A stretch of 46,210 nucleotides of DNA from BOG-908 sp964242035 (GTDB lineage Bacteria; Pseudomonadota; Alphaproteobacteria; Acetobacterales; Acetobacteraceae). Shown here piece by piece: positions 33,536 through 42,767 of the stretch; positions within the stretch are counted from its first letter, which is position 1; each line of letters starts with the position of its first letter. The notes under the pieces were generated by a model that worked only from the letters and a program-made list of their open reading frames with translations, searched no databases and was not told the origin of the DNA. The stretch lies in the NCBI GenBank assembly GCA_964242035.1, contig CAXTCL010000003.1, forward strand, positions 1 to 46,210, written 5' to 3'. Made by a program: the position numbers and the translations under genes.

Positions 33536-35809
33536 TCACCTGCCGGCCGTCACTGCCGATGACAAATCGTGGAGATTGCCGAATATCTTGACTGCCATCG
33601 GATCACCAGCGCGTAGAATTATAGTTACGACTGGCGGCGTGGCTTCGATGTGGATCCGCAGATGACGGCCGCGCCACTGGAGGGGAAAGTCCATGCTTGC
33701 CCAGCCATCGGGGAGGATGGGATCGAATGCCAGGTGATCCTCCTGCAACGACACGCCCGCAAACCCCAAGACCGCAATCTGCCAGACTCCGCCGAGGGCG
33801 GCAACATGTATGCCTCCGTCGATGGCGGCGTGGCTGTCGGCCATGTCGATGGCGCTTGTTTGCCTGAAGAATGCGAGCGCCTCGCGGGATAGACCCAGCC
33901 GGGCGGCGGCCACACCGTGCATGGCCCTGCTGAGCGAGCTGCCATGGCTGCAGCGCGGTTCGTAGTAGGCGTAGTTAACAGCCGCCGCCTGGCCGGCGAA
34001 CGCTTCCGGGAGCAGCATGAGCAGACCGACGACATCGGCCTGTTTGACGACCTGGGAGGCTTGCGTCCGCGCCGTTCCCAAAACGACATCCATCGGCACG
34101 GAGCGGCCGGCGAAATCCTTCAGGTTTATCTGCTCCAACCCGAGGTAGCCGGCGAATTGTTCATATAGTCCGTTGACCGGATCAAGCCCGGTTACGATGC
34201 GCGCAGCGGCACCCGGCCAGCCTGCCAGTTCGGCGTCGTCCACCTCCAGCTTCGCCGACAAGCGGGACCATTCGCCAGGCCAGCGTGTCTTCAGCAGGCT
34301 GGACGCGGCAAGCGCGCTCGCGATATTGTGGCGCGCCATCATGTTGGTGAACGCGTTGTCGTCGACGGTTTCGTGATACTCATCCGGGCCGATCACGCCG
34401 CGTATGTGGCGAAAGCCATCCGCTTCCGGCACCGCCCGGCTGATCCAGAAACGTGCCGTCTCCAGCAGTATCTCGCAGCCGGCGTGAAGCAGGAAATCCT
34501 CGTCACCGGTCGCCTGCCAGTATTGCCAGACGGCGTAGGCGATGTCGGCGGCGATATGCTGTTCCTGCGTCCCGCACAGGATGTCCACCACGCGGCGGTC
34601 CGGGCCGATCGCGTGTTCGGGCGTGGTGTCTGCACCGGTATCGGCGGACTCCCAGGCATAAAGCGCGCCGCGCCAGCCCAGGCGCGCCGCCTTGCCGCGC
34701 GCGGCATCCAGCGTGTGGAAGCGATACATCAGCATGGCGCGTGCAGCGCGCGGCCAGGTAAGAGTGTAGAACGGCAGCAGGAAGATCTCGGTGTCCCAGA
34801 AAACATGGCCACGGTAGTCGGCGCCTGTCAGGGCGCGCGCGGCTACGGAAACGCGTTCGTCGTCGGGGTTTGCAGCACCGTTCAGGTGATAGATGGCGAA
34901 GCGCAGGGCATGCTGGGCGGCAGGATCGCCGTCGATTGTCACGTCGCTGTCCTGCCAACGGGCAGACCAAGCGGCCGTGTGCGATGCCAGCACGCCGCGG
35001 CATCCGGTGCTGCGTGCGGCCGCCAGGCCAGTCCGGGCCGCGGGTAAGGGATCGGCACCTGCCGTATCGGTGCGGGCAAAGCAGACGAGGCGCTGGAGAT
35101 AGGCCACCTCGCCAGGCCCGGCCTGCCAGTCCCATGCCCAGCCGAACGGGCCGGTCGCGTGAGCGGTCAGCTCGACGTCGCCGACGCTGAGCGACACCCA
35201 GGTGGCGATCGCCAGGCCCTTGCCTGAATCGCGCGTGCGCCATGCCGCAACATCCTGGTCCGCGTGACAGGCCACCAGGCTGGGATCGAGGTCGGCGAAC
35301 GACGCCGCTATCCTGATCTCCGCCCCGAGGGCCCCAGCGGCCACGCGCACCAGCTGCAGGCCAAGCTGCCGATCGGCGAGGGAAACAAGCCGTATCGTCT
35401 GCAGATCGACGGCTGCGGCGTGCGGCCCCGACACGCGGCAGCCGGTATGCAGCGCGCCGCGATGCAGGTCGAGACGCCGGCAATGCGCCGTCATGTCCAG
35501 CGGCATTGCTGCCGCGGTCCCTGCTTGCGTGATGTCGAGCTGGAGCCAGTCCGGCGCTGGCATCAGTTGTGGGATCGGCTGTTCCGGGCCCGGAACGTCG
35601 AACAGCCCGGCAACGCTGGTGTAGGGAACGGGGCCGGCCGTGCGGTTGATGGTGCGCCTGGCGCGAACGCCCAGAAAACCGTTGCTGATGGCGTAACGGG
35701 ATTGGCGGCTGGTCTCGCGCAGCGGGTCGAACCCGTCGTCGTGCAGAAGCCAGCCCTCCTGCCCGTCAGGCACCATGGCCGCGTCCATCCACGCCCAGGT
35801 TGCCATCAT
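33536..35809 (-). CDS. Glycoside hydrolase family 65 phosphorylase
   Basis: A 757-residue GH65 protein with an N-terminal beta-sandwich (SRQSRYAISNGFLGVRA) and an (alpha/alpha)6 barrel (GADYRGHVFWDTEIFLLPFY). The catalytic acid is the Glu of GVIGPDEYHE, a phosphate/active-site KQADVV segment follows, and a C-terminal beta sheet. The family phosphorolyses maltose, trehalose or kojibiose to beta-glucose 1-phosphate plus glucose; specificity cannot be assigned by eye. It starts at ATG 35809, whose ATGA overlaps the stop of the beta-phosphoglucomutase gene, so the pair forms one operon turning a disaccharide into glucose 6-phosphate at the cost of phosphate rather than ATP. Confidence 0.92.
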   Translation of the reverse strand: MMATWAWMDAAMVPDGQEGWLLHDDGFDPLRETSRQSRYAISNGFLGVRARRTINRTAGPVPYTSVAGLFDVPGPEQPIPQLMPAPDWLQLDITQAGTAAAMPLDMTAHCRRLDLHRGALHTGCRVSGPHAAAVDLQTIRLVSLADRQLGLQLVRVAAGALGAEIRIAASFADLDPSLVACHADQDVAAWRTRDSGKGLAIATWVSLSVGDVELTAHATGPFGWAWDWQAGPGEVAYLQRLVCFARTDTAGADPLPAARTGLAAARSTGCRGVLASHTAAWSARWQDSDVTIDGDPAAQHALRFAIYHLNGAANPDDERVSVAARALTGADYRGHVFWDTEIFLLPFYTLTWPRAARAMLMYRFHTLDAARGKAARLGWRGALYAWESADTGADTTPEHAIGPDRRVVDILCGTQEQHIAADIAYAVWQYWQATGDEDFLLHAGCEILLETARFWISRAVPEADGFRHIRGVIGPDEYHETVDDNAFTNMMARHNIASALAASSLLKTRWPGEWSRLSAKLEVDDAELAGWPGAAARIVTGLDPVNGLYEQFAGYLGLEQINLKDFAGRSVPMDVVLGTARTQASQVVKQADVVGLLMLLPEAFAGQAAAVNYAYYEPRCSHGSSLSRAMHGVAAARLGLSREALAFFRQTSAIDMADSHAAIDGGIHVAALGGVWQIAVLGFAGVSLQEDHLAFDPILPDGWASMDFPLQWRGRHLRIHIEATPPVVTIILRAGDPMAVKIFGNLHDLSSAVTAGR

Positions 35810-36669
35810 TTCAGGCAAAGCGACCCTTGCGCCAGTTTCTCTACGGCAACATCGTCCAGGCTGGTCACGACCAGGTCGGCTCCGGCCGCAAGCAGGCCAG
35901 CGGCGTCGTCGTGGCGTGCCACCCCGATTGCCGTCATGCCGGCCGCGCGCGCCGCCTGGATGCCCGCGGGCGCGTCCTCAACCACGAAGCAGTGTGACGG
36001 CGCCGTCTTCAACTCATAGGCTGCCAAAAGGAAGATGTCGGGCCACGGCTTGCCGCGCGCGAGGTCGCGCCCGCAGACGTTGACATCGAAGGTCTCCAGC
36101 AGCATGTGATCGGGGCCGAAATGGACGAGCTGCATCATCGGGTTCGCGTTCTTCGAGGACGACGCGGCCGCGACCGGCCAGCCCAGCGCCTGAATTGCGT
36201 GCAGGAAGCGCAGCGCGTCCGGATACGCGGTGACATTGCCTGCCCTGATCAGGTCTTCGAGACGGGCCTGCTTGCGTTCCGCATAAAGCTCCGCGTGCGT
36301 GTCGGCATCGGGCACGCCCAACGCTTCTAACGCGGCGCGCGCACCGTCCAGCCTGGGGCGGCCGGCCACGCAGGCCTGGTAGATGGCCGTCGTGAAGCGC
36401 GCGGGCGTGGCAAAGCCGGCCAAAGCCTCGCGCCAGGCGCGTTCGTGCGGTGAGGCAAGGAGCACGCCGTCCACGTCGAAGATGCCGGCGGTGAGCGTCT
36501 GGGGAGCCTGAACTGGGATATGTCGCCCCACTCCGCGGTAGGCGACGACCACGCTGGGGGGCAGGATAGTGGCAGTCCGGGCGGGGCGCACGGGGATGAT
36601 TTGTGCAGGCGGAAGGAGCACCTCCGTCTCAGCGTGTTCCTGTCGTAAAAAATCCTGCGTGAGACTCAT
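35806..36669 (-). CDS. pgmB: Beta-phosphoglucomutase-like HAD phosphatase/mutase
   Basis: A 287-residue HAD subfamily I protein. The nucleophile motif is GIFDVDGVLLASPHERAWRE (Asp of FDVDGV), the cap segment follows, motif II is AAASSSKN, motif III has the Lys of RGKPWPDIFLLAA, and motif IV is CFVVEDAPAGIQAA. These are beta-PGM features; it would interconvert beta-glucose 1-phosphate and glucose 6-phosphate. A 60-residue Pro/Val-rich N-terminal extension precedes the HAD core and is unusual. The ATG at 36669 has an AAGGCAGG Shine-Dalgarno. It is the first gene of the operon with GH65. Confidence 0.9.
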   Translation of the reverse strand: MSLTQDFLRQEHAETEVLLPPAQIIPVRPARTATILPPSVVVAYRGVGRHIPVQAPQTLTAGIFDVDGVLLASPHERAWREALAGFATPARFTTAIYQACVAGRPRLDGARAALEALGVPDADTHAELYAERKQARLEDLIRAGNVTAYPDALRFLHAIQALGWPVAAASSSKNANPMMQLVHFGPDHMLLETFDVNVCGRDLARGKPWPDIFLLAAYELKTAPSHCFVVEDAPAGIQAARAAGMTAIGVARHDDAAGLLAAGADLVVTSLDDVAVEKLAQGSLCLK

Positions 36670-36766
36670 GATCCTGCCTTTCAGTCAGCGGCAGGTTCGA
36701 GCTTCTCGCGATGGACGGGCAGGCTCGGAATCTACCCATTTTCGGCGCGGCTGTGGCGGCAGACAG

Positions 36767-36920
36767 GAAGCAAGCAGTTCTTTTTTGGAAAAGGACCAAA
36801 AAACGTTCGGCTTCCCGCATCTCTGGCTCCAGCGTGCTTCAGGATAGAACGACGCATCTGCGAACGCGCGGGGACAAAGTTCTTTGCTTCATTTTCTCAG
36901 AAAAGAAAGCCTTTCTTGCT
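36767..36920. repeat. Palindromic AT-rich intergenic element, copy E
   Basis: The left arm (GGAAGCAAGCAGTTC, T6GGAAAAGGAC, CAAAAAACG) and right arm (ACAAAGTTCTTTGCTTC, then TCAGAAAAGAAAGCC and TTTCTTGCT) are recognisable, with a diverged 70-bp centre. It separates the pgmB promoter side from a truncated regulator whose reading frame runs into the element and finds its stop there. Confidence 0.8.
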
Positions 36921-37134
36921 CGTGACGGGTCACAACAAGCCTGCCTTTACGCTCCGCCGATGCGGCGGCTGCGAGCGCCAGGCGCGCGAGCGCCGGCAAG
37001 GAGCGCATTTCCGTCACGCGCATGATCGAGGCCCGATGCATGATCGAGGCCCGATGGTTCTCCACAGTACGCTGGCTGATGCCGAGATCCGCGGCGATGT
37101 TCTTGCTCCGACATCCCGCCAGGACCAGTTCCAT
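36889..37134 (-). pseudogene. LuxR/FixJ-type output domain, N-terminally truncated
   Basis: About 50 residues of a LuxR-type HTH remain: MELVLAGCRSKNIAADLGIS, QRTVENHRASIM, then MRSLPALARLALAA. The receiver domain and linker that normally precede it are missing; unrelated membrane-protein sequence lies directly upstream on the other strand. An 18-bp tandem duplication repeats six residues (IMHRAS) immediately after the recognition helix, and the C-terminal tail is supplied by repeat element E. It is almost certainly non-functional. Confidence 0.7.
37021..37056. repeat. 18-bp perfect tandem duplication
   Basis: CATGATCGAGGCCCGATG occurs twice back to back inside the truncated LuxR-type domain. 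The duplication is in frame and inserts six residues behind the DNA-recognition helix. Confidence 0.9.
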
Positions 37135-37142
37135 AAGGCGGC

Positions 37143-37292
37143 CTGCTGTTCCTGTCCGTGCCAGGGCTGGGCTGGCTCGACCAGTCGCCGCTGCTGCTGA
37201 CAGCCATGACGTGCCTGTTCGTGGCCCTCGACGGCCTGGCTTGGTGGGTTAGTCAGCCGCGGCAGGGCGACGGGTCCCGTTTGGCCTCGTAG
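37143..37292 (+). pseudogene. C-terminal fragment of an integral membrane protein
   Basis: 49 codons with two hydrophobic segments read LLFLSVPGLGWLDQSPLLL and TAMTCLFVALDGLAWWVSQ and end at TAG. There is no start, and on the left it abuts the truncated LuxR domain, so a deletion joined the two. The family is not recognised. It may share ancestry with the other membrane relics of this region, but that is a guess. Confidence 0.4.
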
Positions 37293-37442
37293 CCGTGGAC
37301 GACGCCGGCGAGCACGCAAGCGGCACCCACTCCGCCTAGGTGTTTTCCGATGCTATCGCGCAGGGATGCGCAGACGCAGTTTCCCTTCCCAGACATCCCG
37401 CCGCGCCACGCGCGCCGGAACCTGCGCGCAAGGAACAAGGTC

Positions 37443-38255
37443 ATGCTGCAGCAAGGATTGGCGTTCAAGGGGTTCTCCATCGAGGCCAGCGACGGCAGGA
37501 TCGGCACGGTCAGCGACTTCCTGTTCGACGACACAACATGGAAGCTGCGCTGGCTGGTGGTGGACACCAGCTTCTGGCTGACCGCCTGCAAGATACTTGT
37601 CCACCCAAGCGCCATCGAGCGCGCCGATGTGCCGGCCAAGGCGTTGCTGGTGAAACTGACACGTGATCAGGTAGAAAAGAGCCCCAGGATCGCGACAGAC
37701 GAGCCGGTATCGCTGCAAATGGAAGCCAGCCTGTACGGCTATTACGGCGTCAACCCGATGTGGGGCGGCGCGTATTATGATGGCAACGCCTTTGACAGGC
37801 CGCTCGGGGCGCCCGGTCTGCATGCAGCCACGCCAGACGATGGCGGGCGCAAGAAGGGCGATCCGCATCTGCGTAGCCTGGATGAAGTGGCGGGCTACAG
37901 GCTTCGCGCCACCGACGGCGTGATCGGCCACGTCGAAAGCTTCCTGATCGACGACGAAAACTGGGACATACGCTATTTGGTCGCCGACACGCGCAACTGG
38001 TGGTTCGGCCGCCACGTGCTGCTGTCTCCCGCCTCAGTTCAGGAGATAAGGTGGGGTGAGCATCAGGTCAGCCTGAACCTCACCTGCTACAAGATAAAGG
38101 GCAGCCCGGCCTGGGATGCGACCGGGATGCTGGACAGGGCGTACGAAACGCTTGTCCAAGCCTATTATGGCTGGCCGGACAGGTTTTTGCCCACACGGCA
38201 CACGGTCGACGCGAAAGCACCGGCAAAGGCGGCAGCCCATGTAGAGGCGGCGTGA
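37443..38255 (+). CDS. Double PRC-barrel domain protein
   Basis: A 270-residue protein with two PRC-barrel modules. The first, about 5-75 (KGFSIEASDGRIGTVSDFLF, WKLRWLVVDTSFW), and the second, about 145-220 (GYRLRATDGVIGHVESFLID, WDIRYLVADTRNWWFG), have the G-x-(I/V)-G-x-V-x-(D/S)-(F/L) and WxxRWLVxDT patterns; VLLSPASVQEIRW ends the second. A Gly/Tyr-rich linker (SLYGYYGVNPMWGGAYYDG) lies between. ATG 37443 is chosen for its AAGGA Shine-Dalgarno; the frame is open from 37350. PRC barrels are adaptor or ligand-binding domains; double-PRC proteins of this type occur in stress loci. It overlaps the SPFH gene, so the two are co-translated. Confidence 0.88.
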   Translation: MLQQGLAFKGFSIEASDGRIGTVSDFLFDDTTWKLRWLVVDTSFWLTACKILVHPSAIERADVPAKALLVKLTRDQVEKSPRIATDEPVSLQMEASLYGYYGVNPMWGGAYYDGNAFDRPLGAPGLHAATPDDGGRKKGDPHLRSLDEVAGYRLRATDGVIGHVESFLIDDENWDIRYLVADTRNWWFGRHVLLSPASVQEIRWGEHQVSLNLTCYKIKGSPAWDATGMLDRAYETLVQAYYGWPDRFLPTRHTVDAKAPAKAAAHVEAA

Positions 38256-39091
38256 TGATTTCGGGCTTTCCCATGCTGGTACCGGTATTGATCTTCGTCG
38301 GCGCGATAGTGCTTCTCGCCCTGCTGAGCGGAACCGTGAAGATATTGCGGGAATACGAGCGGGCGGTGGTGTTCACGCTTGGGCGGTTCAGCCGCACGCG
38401 TGGCCCGGGGCTCGTCCTGCTGTTTCCGTTCGTCCAGGAGATGGTCCGTGTCGACCTGCGCATACAGGTCATCGAGATACCGAGCCAGGACGTGATCTCG
38501 CGCGACAACGTCTCGATGAAGGTCGATGCGGTGCTGTATTTCAACGTGGTGAACCCGGAACACGCGATCATCCAGGTGCAGGATTACCTGCCCGCCACGA
38601 ACATGCTGGCGCAGACAACGTTGCGCGCCGTGCTCGGCCAGCACGAGCTGGACGAGATGCTGTCAGAACGCAAGAAACTCAGCACGGACGTGCAGAGCAT
38701 CCTTGATGCGCAGACAGAGACCTGGGGCATAAAGGTCAGCAACGTTGAGATCAGGACGGTGGAGCTGACCGACAACATGGTGCGCGCGATCGCCAAGCAG
38801 GCAGAGGCGGAGCGCGACCGGCGTGCCAAGATCATCCACGCGGAAGCCGAGTTCCAGGCCTCGCAGACTTTGGTGGACGCGGCCAAGATACTTGGCAGCA
38901 TACCGGCAGCCATGCAGCTCCGCTACCTGCAGACGCTGACGGAGATCGGCGGCGAGCAGAACTCCACGATCGTGTTCCCTATGCCGATCGACATCGTCAA
39001 GCCGTTCTTCGACATACTGGAGAAGGCCGACAAGGCTAGCGCTACGAACGGGGTCATCCACGCGTCCGGCGCGGCGGCGAGGCTTTCCTGA
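38255..39091 (+). CDS. SPFH-domain (stomatin/slipin-like) membrane protein
   Basis: A 278-residue membrane-scaffold protein. One N-terminal hydrophobic segment (LVPVLIFVGAIVLLALLSG) is followed by the SPFH domain (YERAVVFTLGRFSRTRGPGL, VDLRIQVIEIPSQDVISRDN, AVLYFNVVNPEHAI), an ERKKLSTDVQSILD region and an Ala/Glu-rich coiled coil (QAEAERDRRAKIIHAEAEFQ). Slipins oligomerise in the membrane and often work with an NfeD protease, which is not seen here. The start ATG overlaps the PRC stop (TGATG); a GTG three bases earlier is equally possible. Repeat copy F begins 3 bp after the stop. Confidence 0.93.
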   Translation: MISGFPMLVPVLIFVGAIVLLALLSGTVKILREYERAVVFTLGRFSRTRGPGLVLLFPFVQEMVRVDLRIQVIEIPSQDVISRDNVSMKVDAVLYFNVVNPEHAIIQVQDYLPATNMLAQTTLRAVLGQHELDEMLSERKKLSTDVQSILDAQTETWGIKVSNVEIRTVELTDNMVRAIAKQAEAERDRRAKIIHAEAEFQASQTLVDAAKILGSIPAAMQLRYLQTLTEIGGEQNSTIVFPMPIDIVKPFFDILEKADKASATNGVIHASGAAARLS

Positions 39092-39094
39092 GAG

Positions 39095-39238
39095 GGAGGC
39101 AAGGCCTTCCTTTTCGAGGAAAAGAAGCAAAAAGCTTTTGGTCCGCTGTCGCGGGAGACCGAAGCGCACACTTCGACGGCACACCCGAACGAGATGGAGG
39201 TTTTGCTTCTTTGTTCAGAGAAGAAGGCCTTGCTTTCC
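39095..39238. repeat. Palindromic AT-rich intergenic element, copy F
   Basis: The left arm (GGAGGCAAGGCCTTCC, TTTTCGAGGAAAAGAAGC, AAAAAGCTTTTGG) and right arm (GGTTTTGCTTCTTTGTTC, AGAGAAGAAGGCC, TTGCTTTCC) frame a centre with GCTGTCGCGGG and TTCGACGGC. It starts 3 bp after the SPFH stop and ends 92 bp before the phosphoketolase ATG. Confidence 0.88.
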
Positions 39239-39330
39239 CTAATGTGCGTAGTTTCCGAACCTACTCAGACGTCGCGCTCAGCCGTACGTACACAAGTGAC
39301 CGGCGCTCACTCATACAAAGGTAGAATTCA

Positions 39331-41739
39331 ATGGATGTAGCGACCGAGGCGCGTCTCTCCGGCCTGCCCAGCCTGGAACCGGTCTTGTCACCGGGCGAAC
39401 TGGCGCTAACGCATGCCTATTGGCGAGCCGCGAACTACCTGTCCGTCGGCCAGATATATCTCTACGACAATCCGCTGCTGCGCATCCCGCTCGAGCTTGC
39501 GCATGTGAAGCCGCTCGTCGTGGGACATTGGGGTACCACGCCCGGGCAGAATTTCATCTACGTCCACCTCAACCGGGTAATCAAGAAATATGACCTCGAC
39601 ATGTTTTATGTGGCTGGTCCCGGCCATGGCGGCCCTGCACTTGTCGCTAACACGTACTTGGAGGGCACCTATAGTGAGATCTATCCGGACATCAGCAGGG
39701 ACGAAGCCGGGCTGAAACGGTTGTTCACTCAGTTCTCCTTTCCTGGCGGCATATCCAGCCACGTCGCACCCACCACGCCCGGCTCTATCCACGAGGGCGG
39801 CGAACTCGGCTACTCGCTCAGCCACGCTTTCGGCGCCGTGCTCGACAATCCTGACCTGATTGTCGCCTGCGTGGTGGGTGACGGCGAGGCGGAGACCGGG
39901 CCGCTGGCTACCGCCTGGCACTCCAACAAGTTCCTCGACTGCATCACCGACGGCGTGGTGCTGCCGATCCTGCACCTGAACGGCTTCAAGATCAGCAATC
40001 CCACCGTGCTGGCGCGCATCGATCATGACGAGCTGGACCAGTTTTTCCGCGGCTGCGGCTGGGAGCCGTATTTCGTCGAAGGCGGCGATCCGGAAACCAT
40101 GCACGAGCTGATGGCGGCAACCCTCGACGCCGCCATCGAGGACATCAGGCGCCTGCGCACAGAGATCCGCGAGATCGGCCAGCACGAGCGTCCGCGCTGG
40201 CCGATGATCGTGCTGCGCTCGCCGAAAGGCTGGACAGGGCCGAAGATGGTGGACGGCCTGGCGATCGAAGGCACGTTCCGCTCGCACCAGGTGCCGCTGC
40301 TGGTCGACGCGGCGCATCAGCAGCACGTGCAGCTCCTCGAAGCCTGGATGCAGAGCTATCGGCCGGAAGAGTTGTTCGATGCGAATGGCCGGCTGATCGC
40401 CGAACTCGGCGCATTGGCGCCAGTGGGCGACAGGCGGATGGGCGCCAACCCGCACACCAATGGCGGCGGGCTGCTGCGTGACCTGCGCATGCCGGATTTC
40501 CGCGAGCATGCCGTGCACGTTCCTGCACCAGGTGCCGTCTCGCTCGGCGACACCACGGTGCTCGGCCTGTTCCTGCGCGACGTGATCGCGGGCAATACCG
40601 AGCAGAACAATTTCCGGCTGTTCGGCCCGGACGAGACGCTGTCCAACATGCTGGGCGCCGTCTTCGAAGTCACCGATCGTCAATGGGACGCGGAGGCCAC
40701 CGGCGAGGACGAGTTCCTCGCTCCCGCCGGCCGCGTGATGGATTCCATGCTGAGCGAACACCAATGCCAGGGCTGGCTGGAAGGCTACCTGCTGACCGGC
40801 CGGCACGGCGTGTTCAACAGCTACGAGGCGTTCATACGCATCGTCGATTCCATGTTCAGCCAGCACGCCAAATGGCTGAAGGTGACGTCCGAGCTACCGT
40901 GGCGCCGCAAGATATCGTCGCTGAACTACCTGCTCGCCTCGCATGTCTGGCAGCAGGACCACAACGGCTTCACGCACCAGGATCCCGGGTTCATCGATCA
41001 CGTGATCAACAAGAAGGCGGACATCGTGCGGGTGTACCTGCCGCCGGATGCGAACTGCCTGCTGTCAACCATGGACCACTGCCTGCGCAGCCGGCATTAC
41101 GTCAACGTCGTCGTCGCCGGCAAGCACGCGCTGCCGCAATGGCTGACGATGGAGCAGGCGGTCATGCATTGCACTGAAGGTGCGGGCATCTGGCAATGGG
41201 CCAGCAACGACCAGGGCGGCGACCCGGACGTGGTGATGGCCTGCTGCGGTGACACCCCGACATTGGAGATACTCGCCGCCACATCCATCCTGCGCGCGCA
41301 TCTGCCCGAACTGAAGATACGCGTGGTGAACGTGGTCGACCTGCTGAAACTCCAGTCCTGCAGCGAGCATCCGCACGGGCTTTCCGAAGCCGATTACGAG
41401 GCGCTGTTCACGCGCGATCGCCACATCGTCTTCGCCTATCACGGCTATCCCTCGCTGATACACCGCCTGACCTACAGGCGGGCGAACCGTAACCTGCATG
41501 TCAGCGGCTACATCGAGGAGGGCACCATCACCACGCCGTTCGACATGCGCGTGCAGAACAGGATGGATCGCTTCCACCTGGTGCAATCGGTGATCGACCG
41601 CCTGCCGCAATGCGGCGGTCCCGGCGCATACCTGCGTCAAATCATGGCCGACAAGCTGATCGAGCATAAACACTACATCGCCCGGCACGGCCGTGACATG
41701 CCCGAGATCCTCGACTGGATGTGGGAGAAGCAGGCTTGA
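39331..41739 (+). CDS. xfp: Xylulose-5-phosphate/fructose-6-phosphate phosphoketolase
   Basis: An 802-residue TPP enzyme matching phosphoketolase along its length (usual size about 790-825). Landmarks: HWGTTPGQNFIYVHLNR, VAGPGHGGPALVANTYLEG, TQFSFPGGISSHVAPTTPGS, the TPP/Mg motif GDGEAETGPLATAW with HSNKFL, LHLNGFKISNPTVLARI, and the C-terminal NYLLASHVWQQDHNGFTHQD. It splits xylulose 5-phosphate or fructose 6-phosphate with inorganic phosphate, giving acetyl phosphate plus a triose or tetrose phosphate. It begins the chain xfp-fba-phosphatase-N-ATPase; the aldolase start (TTG) overlaps its stop. AGGTAG lies before the ATG. Confidence 0.97.
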   Translation: MDVATEARLSGLPSLEPVLSPGELALTHAYWRAANYLSVGQIYLYDNPLLRIPLELAHVKPLVVGHWGTTPGQNFIYVHLNRVIKKYDLDMFYVAGPGHGGPALVANTYLEGTYSEIYPDISRDEAGLKRLFTQFSFPGGISSHVAPTTPGSIHEGGELGYSLSHAFGAVLDNPDLIVACVVGDGEAETGPLATAWHSNKFLDCITDGVVLPILHLNGFKISNPTVLARIDHDELDQFFRGCGWEPYFVEGGDPETMHELMAATLDAAIEDIRRLRTEIREIGQHERPRWPMIVLRSPKGWTGPKMVDGLAIEGTFRSHQVPLLVDAAHQQHVQLLEAWMQSYRPEELFDANGRLIAELGALAPVGDRRMGANPHTNGGGLLRDLRMPDFREHAVHVPAPGAVSLGDTTVLGLFLRDVIAGNTEQNNFRLFGPDETLSNMLGAVFEVTDRQWDAEATGEDEFLAPAGRVMDSMLSEHQCQGWLEGYLLTGRHGVFNSYEAFIRIVDSMFSQHAKWLKVTSELPWRRKISSLNYLLASHVWQQDHNGFTHQDPGFIDHVINKKADIVRVYLPPDANCLLSTMDHCLRSRHYVNVVVAGKHALPQWLTMEQAVMHCTEGAGIWQWASNDQGGDPDVVMACCGDTPTLEILAATSILRAHLPELKIRVVNVVDLLKLQSCSEHPHGLSEADYEALFTRDRHIVFAYHGYPSLIHRLTYRRANRNLHVSGYIEEGTITTPFDMRVQNRMDRFHLVQSVIDRLPQCGGPGAYLRQIMADKLIEHKHYIARHGRDMPEILDWMWEKQA

Positions 41740-42767
41740 ACGAAGCCGTCCTGACCGCCACCGCGCGGGCGATGCTATCGGGCGGGCGCGGCCTGCTGGC
41801 GATGGACGAGAGCACCGGCACATGCAACCGGCGTCTCGCCGCCGCCGCCATTCCGGCCACCCTGGCTTCCCGCCACGCATGGCGGGAACTCCTGGTAACC
41901 GCGCCTCGGCTGGCGGAGAGCATCGGCGGGGTCATCCTCTATGACGAGACGATCCGGCAGAATACGGATGCCGGAACACGTTTCACGGATGTTCTGCAGA
42001 CAGCGGGGCTGCTCGTGGGGATCAAGGTGGACACCGGTGCGAAGAAGCTGGCGCTGCATGACGGCGAGACGATCACCGAAGGGCTGGACGGCCTGCGCGA
42101 GCGCCTCGCCGAGTATGCTTCCATGGGCGCACGCTTTGCAAAGTGGCGAGCGGTGATCGGCATCGGCCCGCATCTTCCCAGTGCGGATTGTATCGCCGCG
42201 AACACGGAAGCGCTGGCACGCTACGCGGCACTCTGCCAGGAGGCGGCGATCGTTCCCGTGGTGGAGCCGGAGGTGCTGATGGATGGCACACACGGCCTGC
42301 TAGAATGCGAGCACGTCACCCAGACCGTGCTCCAGGCCACCTTCGCAGCGCTGGCGCGACACGGCGTACTGCTGGAAGGCATCATCCTCAAGCCGAACAT
42401 GGTCCTCGCCGGCGCTGACTGCGCCGAACAGCCGGGCGATGCAGAGGTGGCGCACGCGACATTGCGGTGCCTGCGGCGCAGCGTGCCGGCCGCATTGGCC
42501 GGGATAGCGTTCCTGTCCGGCGGCCAATCCGGCGAGCTTGCGACGTCCCGCCTGGCGGCGATGCACGTGGCCGGCCTGCTGTCGGAGCAGCCGCTGCCCT
42601 GGCCGGTATCGTTCTCCTTCGCACGCGCGATCCAGCATCCGGCGCTGGAGATCTGGCACGGCGAACCGGGCAACGTCGCCGCGGCGCAGCGTGCCCTGTT
42701 GCACCGGGCCGCCTGCAACCGTGCCGCCCGCCTGGGCACGCAGGTCCCCCTGCCGGTGGCCGCGTGA
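41736..42767 (+). CDS. Class I fructose-bisphosphate aldolase
   Basis: A 343-residue Schiff-base aldolase. GLLAMDESTGTCNRRLA, ILYDETIRQ, GIKVDTGAKKL, FAKWRAVIGIG and VVEPEVLMDG precede the Schiff-base Lys in GIILKPNMVLAG; LSGGQSGELATSRLAA and SFSFARAIQHPALEIWHG follow. This is the animal/plant-like class I type, which needs no metal. The start is the TTG at 41736, whose TTGA overlaps the phosphoketolase stop; GGGAG lies 8 bp upstream, and an in-frame GTG at 41721 is less well placed. It supplies or consumes the triose and fructose phosphates linked to the phosphoketolase shunt. Confidence 0.95.
   Translation: MNEAVLTATARAMLSGGRGLLAMDESTGTCNRRLAAAAIPATLASRHAWRELLVTAPRLAESIGGVILYDETIRQNTDAGTRFTDVLQTAGLLVGIKVDTGAKKLALHDGETITEGLDGLRERLAEYASMGARFAKWRAVIGIGPHLPSADCIAANTEALARYAALCQEAAIVPVVEPEVLMDGTHGLLECEHVTQTVLQATFAALARHGVLLEGIILKPNMVLAGADCAEQPGDAEVAHATLRCLRRSVPAALAGIAFLSGGQSGELATSRLAAMHVAGLLSEQPLPWPVSFSFARAIQHPALEIWHGEPGNVAAAQRALLHRAACNRAARLGTQVPLPVAA

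Noticed and set aside
39406..40866. 486-codon minus-strand frame inside phosphoketolase
   Set aside because: Antisense shadow; the plus strand carries all phosphoketolase motifs.
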